Part shown: positions 8,350 to 17,424 of the stretch, piece after piece
Layout: every line of letters begins with the position of its first letter
How positions within the stretch are numbered: the stretch's first letter is position 1
Assembly: GCF_020544465.1 (NCBI RefSeq)
Contig: NZ_CP066126.1
Span: 3,100,001-3,164,000, forward strand
Source: Chromobacterium rhizoryzae
Lineage (GTDB): Bacteria > Pseudomonadota > Gammaproteobacteria > Burkholderiales > Chromobacteriaceae
Direction of reading: 5' to 3'
Length of the DNA: 64,000 nucleotides
The notes under the pieces: generated by a model
The model's input: only the letters and a program-made list of their open reading frames with translations
What the model was told of the DNA's origin: nothing
Database searches by the model: none
Position numbers and translations under genes: made by a program

Positions 8350-10245
8350 ATGAACCCTATGACATTCACCGCCCCCAGCCGCATGCTCGCCCTCAGCCTG
8401 GCGCTGACGGCCGCCCTGCCCGCCTTCGCCGGCGCCGACGACGAACTGATCGCCGCCCGCGACGCCTTTCGCGGCAACAAGCTGGGCCAGTTGGCCAGCC
8501 TGGCGGGCGGCATGCCGTCCAACTACCCCTTGAAGGACTACCCGGCTTACTGGCTGGCGCTCAAGGCGCTGGACGGCGACGACGACGGCCCGGCCCAGAA
8601 CTTCCTGGCCCGCGTGGACGAAGGCCTGATGCCGGAGCGCGTGCGCAACGAATGGCTGAAAAAACTGGCCGCGCGCGAAAGCTGGAGCCGCTTCGCCTCG
8701 GAGTGGAAAAAACTGCCGCCGGAAGGCCGGGACGAAGAATCCAGCTGCTACGGTCAGCTCAACGAGCTGAATCAGGGCAAGGCGCCGACGGATCTGGACC
8801 GCTTCCTGGAAAGCCGTCCGCTGCCGGAAGGCTGCAACCGCCTGATCGCCGAGGCCGCGCGCCGCGGCGTCGTGAAGCGCGACTGGCTGTGGCAGCGCGC
8901 CCGCCTGCTCCTGGCCGGCAACTACCTGAGCCAGGCGCGCCAACTGGCCGCCAACACCGGCCTGCCGCTGGACAACGCCGCGCTCAGCAAGCCGGCCAAC
9001 GCCGATCTGTCCACCCCCGGCGGCCAGGAAGCGGCGGTCTACGACATCGTGATCAAGGGCAAGGCCAATATCAGCAACGGCCTGGGCAAACTGCTCGATC
9101 ACGAAAAGTCCTTGAGCAAGGAACGCGCCGGCTTCGCCTGGGGCCAACTGGCCTTGCTGTCCGCGCGCAAACAGCAGGCGGCGCAAGCGCTGCAGTGGTT
9201 CGACAAGGCCGACGCCGACCAGCTGACCGCCGAGCAATGGGAGTGGTGGGCGCGCTCGGCGCTGCGCCTGGAGCAATGGACCCAGCTGGAGAAAATCATC
9301 CGCGCCATGCCTGTCACCGTCAGCGCCAAACCGGCCTGGCGCTACTGGCGCGGCCGCTCGCTGCAACAGCTGGGCCGGCAGAACGAGGCGACGCCGCTGT
9401 TCAGCCAGGCCAGCATCGGCCACAACTACTACGCGCTGCTGTCGCTGGAAGAACTGGGCAACAGCCTGTCCACCCCGGCCAGCAAAAGCGGCCCGGCCAA
9501 GGACGACATCAAGCAGATGAGCGAGGAGCCGGCGATCAAACGCGCGCTGGCGTTGCTGGAGCTGGCCGAACGCCACGTCAAGCCCGAGTTCCGCGCCGAC
9601 GCACAGCGCGAATGGCGCTGGGCGATGCGCAACCGCAGCGACATCGAACTGCTGGCCGCCGCCGAAGTGGGCCGCCGCGCCAGCTTCTACGATATGGCCA
9701 TCTACAGCGCCGAACGCACCAAGGAAGAACACGATTACTCCTTGCGCTACCTGACGCCCTACCGCGACGTCACCCAGCGCTACGCCAAGCAACTGGACAT
9801 CGACGACGCCTGGGTCTACGGCCTGATCCGCCAGGAAAGCCGCTTCATCACCATGGCGCGCTCCGGCGTCGGCGCTTCCGGCCTGATGCAGCTGATGCCG
9901 GCCACCGCCAAATGGGTGGCCAAGAAAATCGGCCTGGGCCAATACGCGGTCAACGACATCGAAACCAATGTGCAACTGGGCACCTGGTATCTGCGCTACG
10001 TGCTGGACAGCTTGTCCAGCAACGAAGTGATGGCCACCGCCGCCTACAACGCCGGCCCGGGGCGCGCGCGCGCCTGGCAGGCGGACCGCACGCTGGACGG
10101 CACCATCTACGCCGAAACCATCCCCTTCACCGAGACCCGCGACTACGTGCAGAAAGTGATGGCCAACGCCGCTTATTACTCCAGCACCTTCGGCCACGCC
10201 AACATCTCGCTGAAAAACCGGATGGGCGTGGTGCCGTCCCGCTGA
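8350..10245 (+). CDS. slt: Soluble lytic murein transglycosylase Slt70
   Basis: 631-aa periplasmic enzyme that cleaves the MurNAc-GlcNAc bond of peptidoglycan with formation of 1,6-anhydroMurNAc. Signal peptide MNPMTFTAPSRMLALSLALT with a cut near AFAGA. Residues ~30-430 are alpha-helical superhelix repeats (W..wa..al and y.all.l.e patterns). The SLT domain follows: catalytic Glu496 in RQESRF, then SGVGASGLMQLMPATA, and AAYNAGPGRARAW. Length agrees with Slt70. The start is probably the ATG at 8350; a second ATG at 8359 is equally placed for secretion. Gene stands alone, followed by a repeat element. Confidence 0.93.
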   Translation: MNPMTFTAPSRMLALSLALTAALPAFAGADDELIAARDAFRGNKLGQLASLAGGMPSNYPLKDYPAYWLALKALDGDDDGPAQNFLARVDEGLMPERVRNEWLKKLAARESWSRFASEWKKLPPEGRDEESSCYGQLNELNQGKAPTDLDRFLESRPLPEGCNRLIAEAARRGVVKRDWLWQRARLLLAGNYLSQARQLAANTGLPLDNAALSKPANADLSTPGGQEAAVYDIVIKGKANISNGLGKLLDHEKSLSKERAGFAWGQLALLSARKQQAAQALQWFDKADADQLTAEQWEWWARSALRLEQWTQLEKIIRAMPVTVSAKPAWRYWRGRSLQQLGRQNEATPLFSQASIGHNYYALLSLEELGNSLSTPASKSGPAKDDIKQMSEEPAIKRALALLELAERHVKPEFRADAQREWRWAMRNRSDIELLAAAEVGRRASFYDMAIYSAERTKEEHDYSLRYLTPYRDVTQRYAKQLDIDDAWVYGLIRQESRFITMARSGVGASGLMQLMPATAKWVAKKIGLGQYAVNDIETNVQLGTWYLRYVLDSLSSNEVMATAAYNAGPGRARAWQADRTLDGTIYAETIPFTETRDYVQKVMANAAYYSSTFGHANISLKNRMGVVPSR

Positions 10246-10292
10246 AAGCCTGCGCCGCCCAAGGGCGGCGCGCCCTCCCACAAGTACCATAA

Positions 10293-10434
10293 AGAACCTG
10301 TTCAAGGGCTAGCGAGCGAGAGCGAGACAAGGCGAAAACGATAGAGAAAGCGGAATGTACATGCGGTGCATGAGCATTTCGAAATCGTTTTTAACGCCGT
10401 ATCGCCAACGCGCAGCAGGCTTTGAACAGGCTCG
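10293..10434. repeat. Dispersed intergenic repeat, full copy
   Basis: About 142 bp between slt and the next gene. The left end AGAACCTGTTCAAGGGCT and the reverse complement of the right end CGAGCCTGTTCAAAGCCT are inverted repeats. The interior (GAGACAAGGCGAAAACG, GTGCATGAGCATTTCGAA, AACGCCGTATCGCC) is shared almost word for word with the copies at 61021-61139 and 62548-62696. Read on the minus strand all three would translate to a GDTALKT.SKCSC-like peptide, which is why they appear as tails of spurious antisense frames. Confidence 0.8.
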
Positions 10435-10448
10435 AAGAAAGGGAACCC

Positions 10449-11396
10449 ATGACTTATCAACGCATCTGCGTCATCGGCGGCAGCGGCTTCATCGGCAGCT
10501 ACATCGCGGAACGGCTGACCGAACAAGACTGCCAGCTGACCATCGCCACCCGCCGGCGCGAACGCGCCAAGGCCTCGCTGCTGGTGCTGCCCGGCGCGCA
10601 GCTGGTGGAAGCGGACATCCACCGTCCGGAAGCGCTGGAACAACTGATTTCCGGCCACGACGCGGTGATCAATATGGTGGGCATCCTGCACGGCAGCGCC
10701 GCGCAGTTCGACAAAGCCCATGTGCAATTGACCGAGAAGGTGATCGCGGCCTGCCGCAGCCAGGGCGTGCGCCGGCTGATCCACATCAGCGCGCTGGGCG
10801 CCGACGAGCGCGGCCCCAGCCTGTACCAGCAAAGCAAGGGCCGCGCCGAAGCGCGCGTGCGCGAAAGCGGCCTGGAATGGACCCTCTTGCGGCCGTCCGT
10901 GGTGTTCGGCCACGGCGACAGCTTCCTCAATATGTTCGCCGGCCTGCTGCGCAAAGCGCCCTTTCTGCCCTTGGCCGGCGCAAAGACGCGCTTCGCGCCG
11001 ATCTGGGCCGGCGACGTCGCCCACGCGGTGGCGGCCAGCCTGTCGCGCCGCGCCACCATCGGCCAAAGCCTGGACCTGGCCGGCCCCGGCGTTTACACGC
11101 TGGCCGAGCTGGTAAGCCTGGTGGGCCGCCATATCGGCAAGCCGCGCCCGGTGATCGCGCTGCCGCAGGGCCTGGCCATGCTGCAGGCCGCATTGATGGA
11201 ATGCCTGCCCGGTCCCGCGCTGATCAGCCGCGACAATGTGCGCTCGCTGAGCGTGGACAATGTCAGCGACCAGCCCTTCCCCGCCGCTCTGCTGGGCTTC
11301 AGCCCCACGGCGCTGGAAGCGCTGGCGCCGGCCTTGCTGGGCACGGAGGAATTCAATCTGCAGATGTCCGCCTACCGCCGCCAGATCGCGCGCTGA
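10449..11396 (+). CDS. NDUFA9-like NAD(P)-binding epimerase-family protein
   Basis: 315-aa atypical short-chain dehydrogenase. N-terminal dinucleotide motif GGSGFIGSYIAE, then NMVGIL, and LIHISALGAD in place of the classical YxxxK site (a YQQSKGRAEA segment follows). This is the pattern of the complex I NDUFA9 subfamily, in which the fold binds NAD(P)H but a catalytic role is not established. I start at the ATG at 10449 (MTYQRICVIGG), which has AAGGGA 5 bp upstream; a start at 10422 would lie inside the repeat element. It is followed 15 bp later by cca on the same strand. Substrate unknown. Confidence 0.85.
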   Translation: MTYQRICVIGGSGFIGSYIAERLTEQDCQLTIATRRRERAKASLLVLPGAQLVEADIHRPEALEQLISGHDAVINMVGILHGSAAQFDKAHVQLTEKVIAACRSQGVRRLIHISALGADERGPSLYQQSKGRAEARVRESGLEWTLLRPSVVFGHGDSFLNMFAGLLRKAPFLPLAGAKTRFAPIWAGDVAHAVAASLSRRATIGQSLDLAGPGVYTLAELVSLVGRHIGKPRPVIALPQGLAMLQAALMECLPGPALISRDNVRSLSVDNVSDQPFPAALLGFSPTALEALAPALLGTEEFNLQMSAYRRQIAR

Positions 11397-11411
11397 ACGG
11401 GAAACGGATCA

Positions 11412-12635
11412 ATGCAATGCTATATCGTCGGCGGCGCCGTGCGCGACCGCCTGCTGAAACTGCCGGTGAAAGACCGCGACTGGGTGGTGGTGGGCGCCAG
11501 CCCGCAAGACCTGCTGGCGCTGGGCTATAAGCCGGTGGGCAAGGACTTTCCGGTGTTCCTGCACCCGGACACCCACGAGGAATACGCGCTGGCGCGCACC
11601 GAGCGCAAAACCGGCAAGGGCTACCACGGCTTCGCCGTCTACGCCGCGCCGGACGTGACGCTGGAACAGGATCTGGCCCGACGCGACCTGACCATCAACG
11701 CCATCGCCGAGGCGGCGGACGGCAGCCTGATCGACCCCTACCACGGCCGGCGCGACCTCGAGGCCGGCGTCCTGCGCCACGTCAGCCCCGCCTTCGCCGA
11801 AGACCCGGTGCGCATCCTGCGGCTGGCGCGCTTCGCCGCCCGTTTCGGCTTCGCCGTGGCCGAGGACACCATGGCGCTGATGCGGCAAATGGTGGCGGAC
11901 GGCGAAGCCGACGCCCTGGTAGCGGAGCGGGTGTGGCAGGAGCTGGCCAAGGGCCTGATGGAGGAGCGGCCGTCGCGCATGTTCCTGGTCCTGCGCGCCT
12001 GCGGCGCCCTCGCCCGCGTGCTGCCGGAGCTGGATGCGCTGTTCGGCGTGCCGCAGCGGGCCGACCACCACCCGGAAATCGACACCGGCGACCACGTGAT
12101 GCGGGCGCTGGACTGCGCCGCCGAGCAAGGCCTGCCGCTGGCGGCGCGCTTCGCCGCGCTGACCCATGACCTGGGCAAGGCGCTGACGCCGGCGGACATG
12201 CTGCCGCGCCACATCGGCCACGAGGCCGCCGGCGAAGCCCCGCTGCTGACGCTGTGTCAGCGTTTGCGGGTGCCGGCCGACTGTCGCGACCTGGCGCGCG
12301 TCACGCTGTTGAGCCATACCAAAGTACACTGTGCTTTCGAATTGAAGCCAAGCACAATATTGAGATTGTTCAAGCAAACCGACGCCTTGCGGCGGCCGGA
12401 ACGCTTCTTGCTGATGCTGGACGCCTGCCGCGCGGACGCGCGCGGACGCCTGGGCTTCCACGACCGGCCCTATCCGCAGGCGGACTACCTGTCCGCGCTG
12501 CTGGACGCGGCGCTGGCGGTGGACGCCGGCGGCATCGCCCGCCAGTGGGAAGACAAGCGCACGCTGCCGGAAGCGATAGATCGCGCCCGGACCCGCGCCA
12601 TCGCCGTCCGCAAGGAGCAACTGGAGACGCACTGA
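11412..12635 (+). CDS. cca: Multifunctional CCA tRNA nucleotidyltransferase
   Basis: 407-aa enzyme that adds or repairs the 3' CCA of tRNA. The N-terminal class II nucleotidyltransferase core has GGAVRDRLLKLPVKDRDWVV with the metal-binding Asp21 and Asp23, then RRDLTINAIA and DPVRILRLARFAARFGF. A C-terminal HD domain (HHPEIDTGDHV, ALTHDLGKA) gives the 2',3'-cyclic phosphodiesterase/phosphatase activity seen in the long E. coli-type enzyme. Length matches that group. One base separates its stop from the start of the PrpF-family gene, implying co-translation. Confidence 0.96.
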   Translation: MQCYIVGGAVRDRLLKLPVKDRDWVVVGASPQDLLALGYKPVGKDFPVFLHPDTHEEYALARTERKTGKGYHGFAVYAAPDVTLEQDLARRDLTINAIAEAADGSLIDPYHGRRDLEAGVLRHVSPAFAEDPVRILRLARFAARFGFAVAEDTMALMRQMVADGEADALVAERVWQELAKGLMEERPSRMFLVLRACGALARVLPELDALFGVPQRADHHPEIDTGDHVMRALDCAAEQGLPLAARFAALTHDLGKALTPADMLPRHIGHEAAGEAPLLTLCQRLRVPADCRDLARVTLLSHTKVHCAFELKPSTILRLFKQTDALRRPERFLLMLDACRADARGRLGFHDRPYPQADYLSALLDAALAVDAGGIARQWEDKRTLPEAIDRARTRAIAVRKEQLETH

Positions 12636-12636
12636 C

Positions 12637-13755
12637 ATGGCCGCGACCTACCGTCTGCCGTCCACGCTGATGCGCGGCGGCACCAGCAAGGGTCTGTTCA
12701 TCCGCGCCGATGCGCTGCCCGAGGACACCTCCTCCTGGGAACGCATGCTCTTGCGCGCCATCGGCAGCCCGGACCCGCATGGCAAGCAGATCGACGGCCT
12801 GGGCACCGGCCGGGCCAGCACCAGCAAGGTGATGATACTCAGCCCGTCGCGGCGCGACGATTGCGACGTCGATTGCCTGTTCGGCCATGTATCGATAGAG
12901 GATGCGATGATCGACTGGTCCGGCAACTGCGGCAACCTCAGCGCCGCGGTGCCGCTGTTCGCGGTGATGGAAAAACTGGTAGAGCCGCGCGACGGCGTGG
13001 CCTCCATCGGCATCTGGCAAGCCAATGTCGGCAAGCGCATCGTCGCCGAACTGGAAATCATGCACGGCCAGCCGGTCTGGCAAGGCGACTACCGCATCGA
13101 CGGCGTCGCCTTTCCCGGCGCGCCGATCCGGCTGCGTTTCCTGGACCCGGCCGGCGGCAGCTCCGGCGAACTCTACCCCACCGGCAAGCTGGTGGACGAA
13201 TTGACGCTGCCGGACGGCAGCCGGGTGGAAGCCACCCTGGTGGACGCCGGCAATCCCACGGTGTTCGTCCGCGCCCGGGACTTCGGCCTCAAGGGCGACG
13301 AAGAAATGGCGGCCTTGCCTGAGACAGCGCGCCACCGGCTGGAGTGGGCGCGGGAAATCGCCGCCGTGGTCATGGGCCTGGCGCCCGACATTTTCGCCGC
13401 CCGGCGGGAACGGCCCGGCTCGCCGCGGATCAGCCTGCTATCGGAAAGCCGGGACGAGGATTGCCAGATCAACGCCCGCATCCTGACCTCCGGCCGCTCG
13501 CTGCACCACGCCTACACCGGCACCGGCGCCATCGCGCTGGCCTGCGCCTGCGCCACCGAAGGCACGCTGCCGCAGCAAGTGGCCGGCGCGCCGGTGCGCG
13601 GCATGCCGCTGACCTTCAGCCACGCCAGCGGCAGACAAACGGTGGAAGCGGTGCTGGGCCACTCGGACGAATACGGCTGGACTATCAGCGAAGTGGTGAT
13701 GACCCGCACCGCCAGGCCGCTGATGCGCGGCGAAGTCTACATCCCGCTGGACTAG
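12637..13755 (+). CDS. PrpF-family (2-methylaconitate/4-oxalomesaconate) isomerase
   Basis: 372-aa protein of the PrpF family, which has a diaminopimelate-epimerase-like two-domain fold and isomerises unsaturated acids without cofactor. Recognisable features: LMRGGTSKGLF near the N-terminus, GSPDPHGKQIDGLG, DWSGNCGNLSAAV (active-site region with cysteine), VDAGNPTVFV at the domain switch and AYTGTGAIALACA towards the C-terminus. No prpC, prpD or acnD is in the window, so the substrate cannot be set by context; PrpF and 4-oxalomesaconate tautomerase are both possible. It follows cca by one base, an unusual partner. Confidence 0.8.
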   Translation: MAATYRLPSTLMRGGTSKGLFIRADALPEDTSSWERMLLRAIGSPDPHGKQIDGLGTGRASTSKVMILSPSRRDDCDVDCLFGHVSIEDAMIDWSGNCGNLSAAVPLFAVMEKLVEPRDGVASIGIWQANVGKRIVAELEIMHGQPVWQGDYRIDGVAFPGAPIRLRFLDPAGGSSGELYPTGKLVDELTLPDGSRVEATLVDAGNPTVFVRARDFGLKGDEEMAALPETARHRLEWAREIAAVVMGLAPDIFAARRERPGSPRISLLSESRDEDCQINARILTSGRSLHHAYTGTGAIALACACATEGTLPQQVAGAPVRGMPLTFSHASGRQTVEAVLGHSDEYGWTISEVVMTRTARPLMRGEVYIPLD

Positions 13756-13775
13756 CCGGCCAGCGGACCGCCGCG

Positions 13776-14588
13776 TCAAGGCTGCGCGGGCTCCGCGGCA
13801 GGCGCTTGACGCAGCTGCGCCGCCAACTCGCTCAGATCTTCGGACCCCAGCGCCTGGCTCGCCTGATGCGCGCCCAGCGCCGCCGCGCCGGCCAAGGCCG
13901 CGAACATCAACAGCCGCGGCAGCGGACGCAGGCGCAGCCAGCCCAGCACGCCCAAGGGCAAGCCGGCCAGGAGGCCGCCGATATGGCAGGCCTGGTCCAC
14001 GCCGGACACCATGAAACCCATGCCCAGGTTCAGCAGCACCACTTGCGCCAAGGCCTTGCCCTGCGAGCCGCCCATGTCGGCGTCGCTGAGGCCGGCCACG
14101 CACATCGCCCCGGCCAGGCCCATCAAGGCGCCGGACGCGCCGACGCTGGCCACCAGGCGGATGCTGCTCTGCATCAGCAGATTGGTCACCGGATGCGTGC
14201 CGTACCACCAGGCGCTGACCAGGCCCGCCGTCAGGCCGGTGGCGAGATAAATCGCCAGAAAGCCGATGCCGCCGAAGCGCTTCTGCGCCAAGGGACCGAT
14301 CAGCAGCAACATATACATATTGAGCAGCAGGTGCATGGCGCCGCCGTGCACGAACATGCTGCTCAGCAGCCGCCAGCTTTCGCCGCCCAGGGTGAACGGC
14401 GCCAGATTGGCGCCCCAGCTCACCAGTTGCTCGGGATCGGGCTCAGTCCAGGAAACGCCCGAGGTGCCCATCCAGACGTAAACGATCAGATTGGCGAGCA
14501 CCAGGCCGATGGTGGCCCACTGCTGCCGCAGAAAAGAAGAAAGCCCGCCGAAGCGGGATGAGGAAGAATCAAGCGCGGTCTCATTCAT
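13776..14588 (-). CDS. Rhomboid-family intramembrane serine protease
   Basis: 270-aa inner-membrane protease that cleaves transmembrane substrates. Six or more hydrophobic helices. The catalytic dyad is visible as Ser152 in GASGALMG and His202 in DQACHIGG; HGGAMHLLLNMY carries the conserved oxyanion-region His and Asn. Length is typical for a six-helix bacterial rhomboid with a C-terminal extra helix and a short Pro/Ala tail. I use the ATG at 14588 (MNETALD), with AAGGA 11 bp upstream, rather than the upstream ATG at 14639. It converges with the PrpF-family gene, leaving a 20-bp gap. Substrates unknown. Confidence 0.9.
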   Translation of the reverse strand: MNETALDSSSSRFGGLSSFLRQQWATIGLVLANLIVYVWMGTSGVSWTEPDPEQLVSWGANLAPFTLGGESWRLLSSMFVHGGAMHLLLNMYMLLLIGPLAQKRFGGIGFLAIYLATGLTAGLVSAWWYGTHPVTNLLMQSSIRLVASVGASGALMGLAGAMCVAGLSDADMGGSQGKALAQVVLLNLGMGFMVSGVDQACHIGGLLAGLPLGVLGWLRLRPLPRLLMFAALAGAAALGAHQASQALGSEDLSELAAQLRQAPAAEPAQP

Positions 14589-14698
14589 CTGTGCTGGTTT
14601 CCTTTGTTTCAATTTGCCGTTTAAATATCTCCGGCGCATGATAAAGCAAACCAGGCAAAATAAAAATCAAACGCTACTCAATTTTCATGCGCAAGGCT

Positions 14699-15259
14699 TC
14701 AAGCCCTTGCCGGGTCGCGCAACAACGCCCACTCCACCTGCCGCAGCATGCGCCGGCGGATCAGGCCGCTGACCGGACGAATCAGATACCAGTACGGCGC
14801 AAAACGCCAACGGGTGCCCGCGTCGGGGCAATGCACGCGGGTCTGAGTCGACAGGCGCACGCCTTCGGCGACGGTTTCGCAGTGAAAGCTCAGCAACAGC
14901 CGAGCCACGCCCGGCTCATTCAAAGCCATGAAATCCTCAAGGCCGCCGATCTCGCGCAGGCCGAAGTCCGCGCGCCAGAAGGCGCCCGCCAGGCCCAGCG
15001 TCAATTCGCTATCGCCGTCGCGCGCTAGCGGCGTGAAGCTGTGCATGCCGAACGGCGGACGATTGCCGGGCAAGGCGCCGCTCAGGCGGCCGGGCAGTTC
15101 GCGCAGCGCCATGAAGCGCCGCGCCCAAGGGTCGTCCGCCGGCGCGACGCGTTGCACCGCGTCCAGCGTCGAGGCCGCATCGGCGGCCAGAATGCGGGAA
15201 TGCGTCTCGACAAACTGATAATTGGGCAGAATGCGCTCCGCCAGCGCGAACCTAGTCAT
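14699..15259 (-). CDS. Hypothetical protein, possibly SRPBCC-like
   Basis: 186-aa soluble protein with no signal peptide or membrane helix. The pattern is mixed alpha/beta: FVETHSRILAAD near the start, LGLAGAFWRADFG, a beta-rich VARLLLSFHCETV and LSTQTRVHCPD, and a basic C-terminal helix (LIRRRMLRQVEWAL). Strand spacing and the long C-terminal helix recall ligand-binding START/SRPBCC-type proteins, but I do not recognise the family with certainty. The start ATG is preceded by a strong G-rich site (GGGGGGATAT). It follows the TrmH-type gene by 30 bp and may be the last gene of the motA-started operon. Confidence 0.6.
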   Translation of the reverse strand: MTRFALAERILPNYQFVETHSRILAADAASTLDAVQRVAPADDPWARRFMALRELPGRLSGALPGNRPPFGMHSFTPLARDGDSELTLGLAGAFWRADFGLREIGGLEDFMALNEPGVARLLLSFHCETVAEGVRLSTQTRVHCPDAGTRWRFAPYWYLIRPVSGLIRRRMLRQVEWALLRDPARA

Positions 15260-15289
15260 ATATCCCCCCTAGTCCAGCGTTCTCAATGC

Positions 15290-16093
15290 TCAGGATGAGA
15301 AATCCGTCTCCAGCTGCCTCACCCGCTCGAACAAACACACTGTCGCCGCCATCGCCACATTCAGCGATTCGGCGTGGCCCGGCATCGGAATCCGCACCCG
15401 CGCATCGGCCAGAGCCAGCGCCTCCGCGCTGACACCGGCGCCCTCGTTGCCGAACACGAAAGCCACCGGTCCGCGCAGGTCCTGCGCGTACAAAGAAGTC
15501 GAGCCTTCCAGATGGGTGACCAGCTTGCGGCCGTCGTAGCGCGCCAGTTCGGCGCAAAGATCGGCCTGCTCGTGGATATTGAGCACGAAGTGCGCGCCCA
15601 TGCCGGCGCGCAGCACCTTGGGCGAATAGACGTCGACGCAGCCCTTGGACAACATCAGTTCGCTGACGCCAGCCGCCGCCGCGCACCGCAGAATGGTGCC
15701 CAGATTGCCCGGATCCTGGATATCCTCCAGCATCACCCGCGACGCGGCTTCCGGGCAGGGCCGCGCTTGCGGCCGCGGGCACAAGGCCAGCAATTCCCCG
15801 GCGCTGGCCAGCGCGGTGGCCTTGGCCAACACCGCTTCCGGCACCGTGACCACGACCGTCGGCGCGCTCAGGCGCCGCAACAAGGCCTGCACCTCAGGAT
15901 GCGCTTGCGCCGCCTCGTTGAGATACACCCGCTCGGGAACGATGCCGGCGTCCAGGCAGGACTCGGTCAGATGAATGCCCTCCAGCAACATCAACTGTTG
16001 CTTGCGGCGTTCGCGCGGGCTTTGCGCCAGGCGCGCCAATTGCTTGATTTCGTCGTTATGGGCGGAAGTGATGGTTTTGCTGATGTACGACAT
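15290..16093 (-). CDS. TrmH/SpoU-family RNA 2'-O-methyltransferase
   Basis: 267-aa SPOUT methyltransferase. An N-terminal substrate-binding domain (SPRERRKQQLMLLEGIHL) is followed by the SPOUT core with the three motifs: EDIQDPGNLGTILRCAAA (motif 1), FVFGNEGAGVS (motif 2) and IPMPGHAESLNVAMAA (motif 3), which form the trefoil-knot SAM site. It methylates a ribose in tRNA or rRNA; the exact nucleotide cannot be told from sequence. Only 5 bp separate it from the HDOD gene upstream on the same strand, so it belongs to the same operon. Confidence 0.92.
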   Translation of the reverse strand: MSYISKTITSAHNDEIKQLARLAQSPRERRKQQLMLLEGIHLTESCLDAGIVPERVYLNEAAQAHPEVQALLRRLSAPTVVVTVPEAVLAKATALASAGELLALCPRPQARPCPEAASRVMLEDIQDPGNLGTILRCAAAAGVSELMLSKGCVDVYSPKVLRAGMGAHFVLNIHEQADLCAELARYDGRKLVTHLEGSTSLYAQDLRGPVAFVFGNEGAGVSAEALALADARVRIPMPGHAESLNVAMAATVCLFERVRQLETDFSS

Positions 16094-16098
16094 GTGTC

Positions 16099-17424
16099 CT
16101 ATTGCGGCAGCAGGGTCAGGCGCGCCACTAAATCCTTGAAACGGTGGTAACTGTCCTCGTCGATCGCCTGGCCGCTATGGCCGTTGTCGACATAGAACAC
16201 GCCGGACAGCGCATGTCCGACAAACAGGGTGATCAGGGCGAATTCATTGTCCCCGACATGCTCGAAAAACAGATCCTCGTAGCGCCGCTCCAACTGCTGG
16301 CGCACCAGGGCCGGCGCGTGGAAGCTTTGCGGCTTGCTGGTCAACACCGCGAAGAAAGAGCCCGGCTCCAACCCCAGGGCCAGCTTGCGCAGCGGATGGC
16401 TGTCGCCCAGGCCCAGCTGATAACGCAGCTTCAGCGCATGCGCGTCCTGATCGTAACGGTAGTACAACACCCGCTCGAACTTGAGATCGTTGGCCAGGTG
16501 GCGGATGGATTCGCGTATCGCTTTTTCCATCTGCTCCGCGTCGCTCAAGGCCGCGGTTTTCTGCAAGCTGGGCCGCTTGTACTCCCCTTCCAGCATCAAC
16601 AGACTGCGCACCGGGTACATATAGCCCACCGCCCGGGGGTGGCGCGCCACCGACAAGGCCGCGTGCACCACCGCCTGATGCGCCAGATGCGGCGCGCAGC
16701 CTATCAGCTTGGCCGCGGCCTCCACGCCCACCTGCCAGGTGCTGCGCCAAATGCCTTGCTCCAGAGAGTTGGCGGTGGCCATCGCCAGGCGCAGCAATTG
16801 GCGGCGCTTGGTCGGACTCCCCGGCCCCAGCAGGGCGTTCAGGCCGGTGGGCAAGGGCATCAGCTTGATGAATTGCTCCAGCACCTGGGCGTAATCGCAA
16901 TCGAAGGCGTTGGACATTTCCTGCAGCAGCGGGCGGTCCGGCAATTGATTGCGCTGCATCATGAACAGGCAGGCGGGCAGATTGTACAGCAAGGCGGCCA
17001 CGAAACAGTCTTCCACCTTGTGATCGCCCTGCAGGGACAGCCACTCCTTGATCAGCAAGGCGGCCACCCGGGAACGGCCCAGCCAGTCCTCCACCGCCTC
17101 CAGCACCTCGGCGTCCAGCTTGTCCGGCACCGCCTCCAGCGCAGCGACGCGGCCAAAGCGGTTGGTCACAGCCTCCAGCCCCATCAGCAGCAGCGTCTGC
17201 TCCACCGAGGGAATGCTTTCATTGCGCTGCAAGGCGCGCGAACCGCCCACCACCCGGACCAGGTCCAACAGCAGAAAGGGGTCGGACAGACAGAGATTGG
17301 CGAGGTCGGTGAAATTGATCAGATCGCTGTGGCGAGCGCAGATGTCCTTCAGCTCGCCCAGCGTATTGGGCAGAATCGGCCAACGCCGTTCGGCGATGGA
17401 CTTGATCCAGTTAGCAAGCTCCAT
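16099..17424 (-). CDS. HDOD-domain signalling protein with C-terminal GAF-like domain
   Basis: 441-aa cytosolic protein. Residues ~15-210 are a HDOD domain, an HD-superfamily relative without the catalytic His-Asp pairs: LPNTLGELKDI, LSDPFLLLDLVRVV, SVEQTLLLMGLEAV, DCFVAALLYNLPACL. Residues ~290-441 resemble a GAF domain (IRESIRHLANDLKFERVLYYRY, ELITLFVGH-like, LSGVFYVDNG). Such proteins act in signalling, often in motility or c-di-GMP networks. Context supports motility: it sits downstream of motA and motB. The start overlaps the methyltransferase stop by 14 bp. Ligand and partner unknown. Confidence 0.83.
   Translation of the reverse strand: MELANWIKSIAERRWPILPNTLGELKDICARHSDLINFTDLANLCLSDPFLLLDLVRVVGGSRALQRNESIPSVEQTLLLMGLEAVTNRFGRVAALEAVPDKLDAEVLEAVEDWLGRSRVAALLIKEWLSLQGDHKVEDCFVAALLYNLPACLFMMQRNQLPDRPLLQEMSNAFDCDYAQVLEQFIKLMPLPTGLNALLGPGSPTKRRQLLRLAMATANSLEQGIWRSTWQVGVEAAAKLIGCAPHLAHQAVVHAALSVARHPRAVGYMYPVRSLLMLEGEYKRPSLQKTAALSDAEQMEKAIRESIRHLANDLKFERVLYYRYDQDAHALKLRYQLGLGDSHPLRKLALGLEPGSFFAVLTSKPQSFHAPALVRQQLERRYEDLFFEHVGDNEFALITLFVGHALSGVFYVDNGHSGQAIDEDSYHRFKDLVARLTLLPQ

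Noticed and set aside
10250..10271. Terminator after slt
   Set aside because: GC-rich palindrome with only a 2-nt loop and no T-run.
8155..10305. 716-codon minus-strand frame across slt
   Set aside because: Exact shadow of slt in high-GC DNA; composition (His/Gln/Ala/Gly-rich) is typical of antisense frames and it shares a tail with the repeat element.
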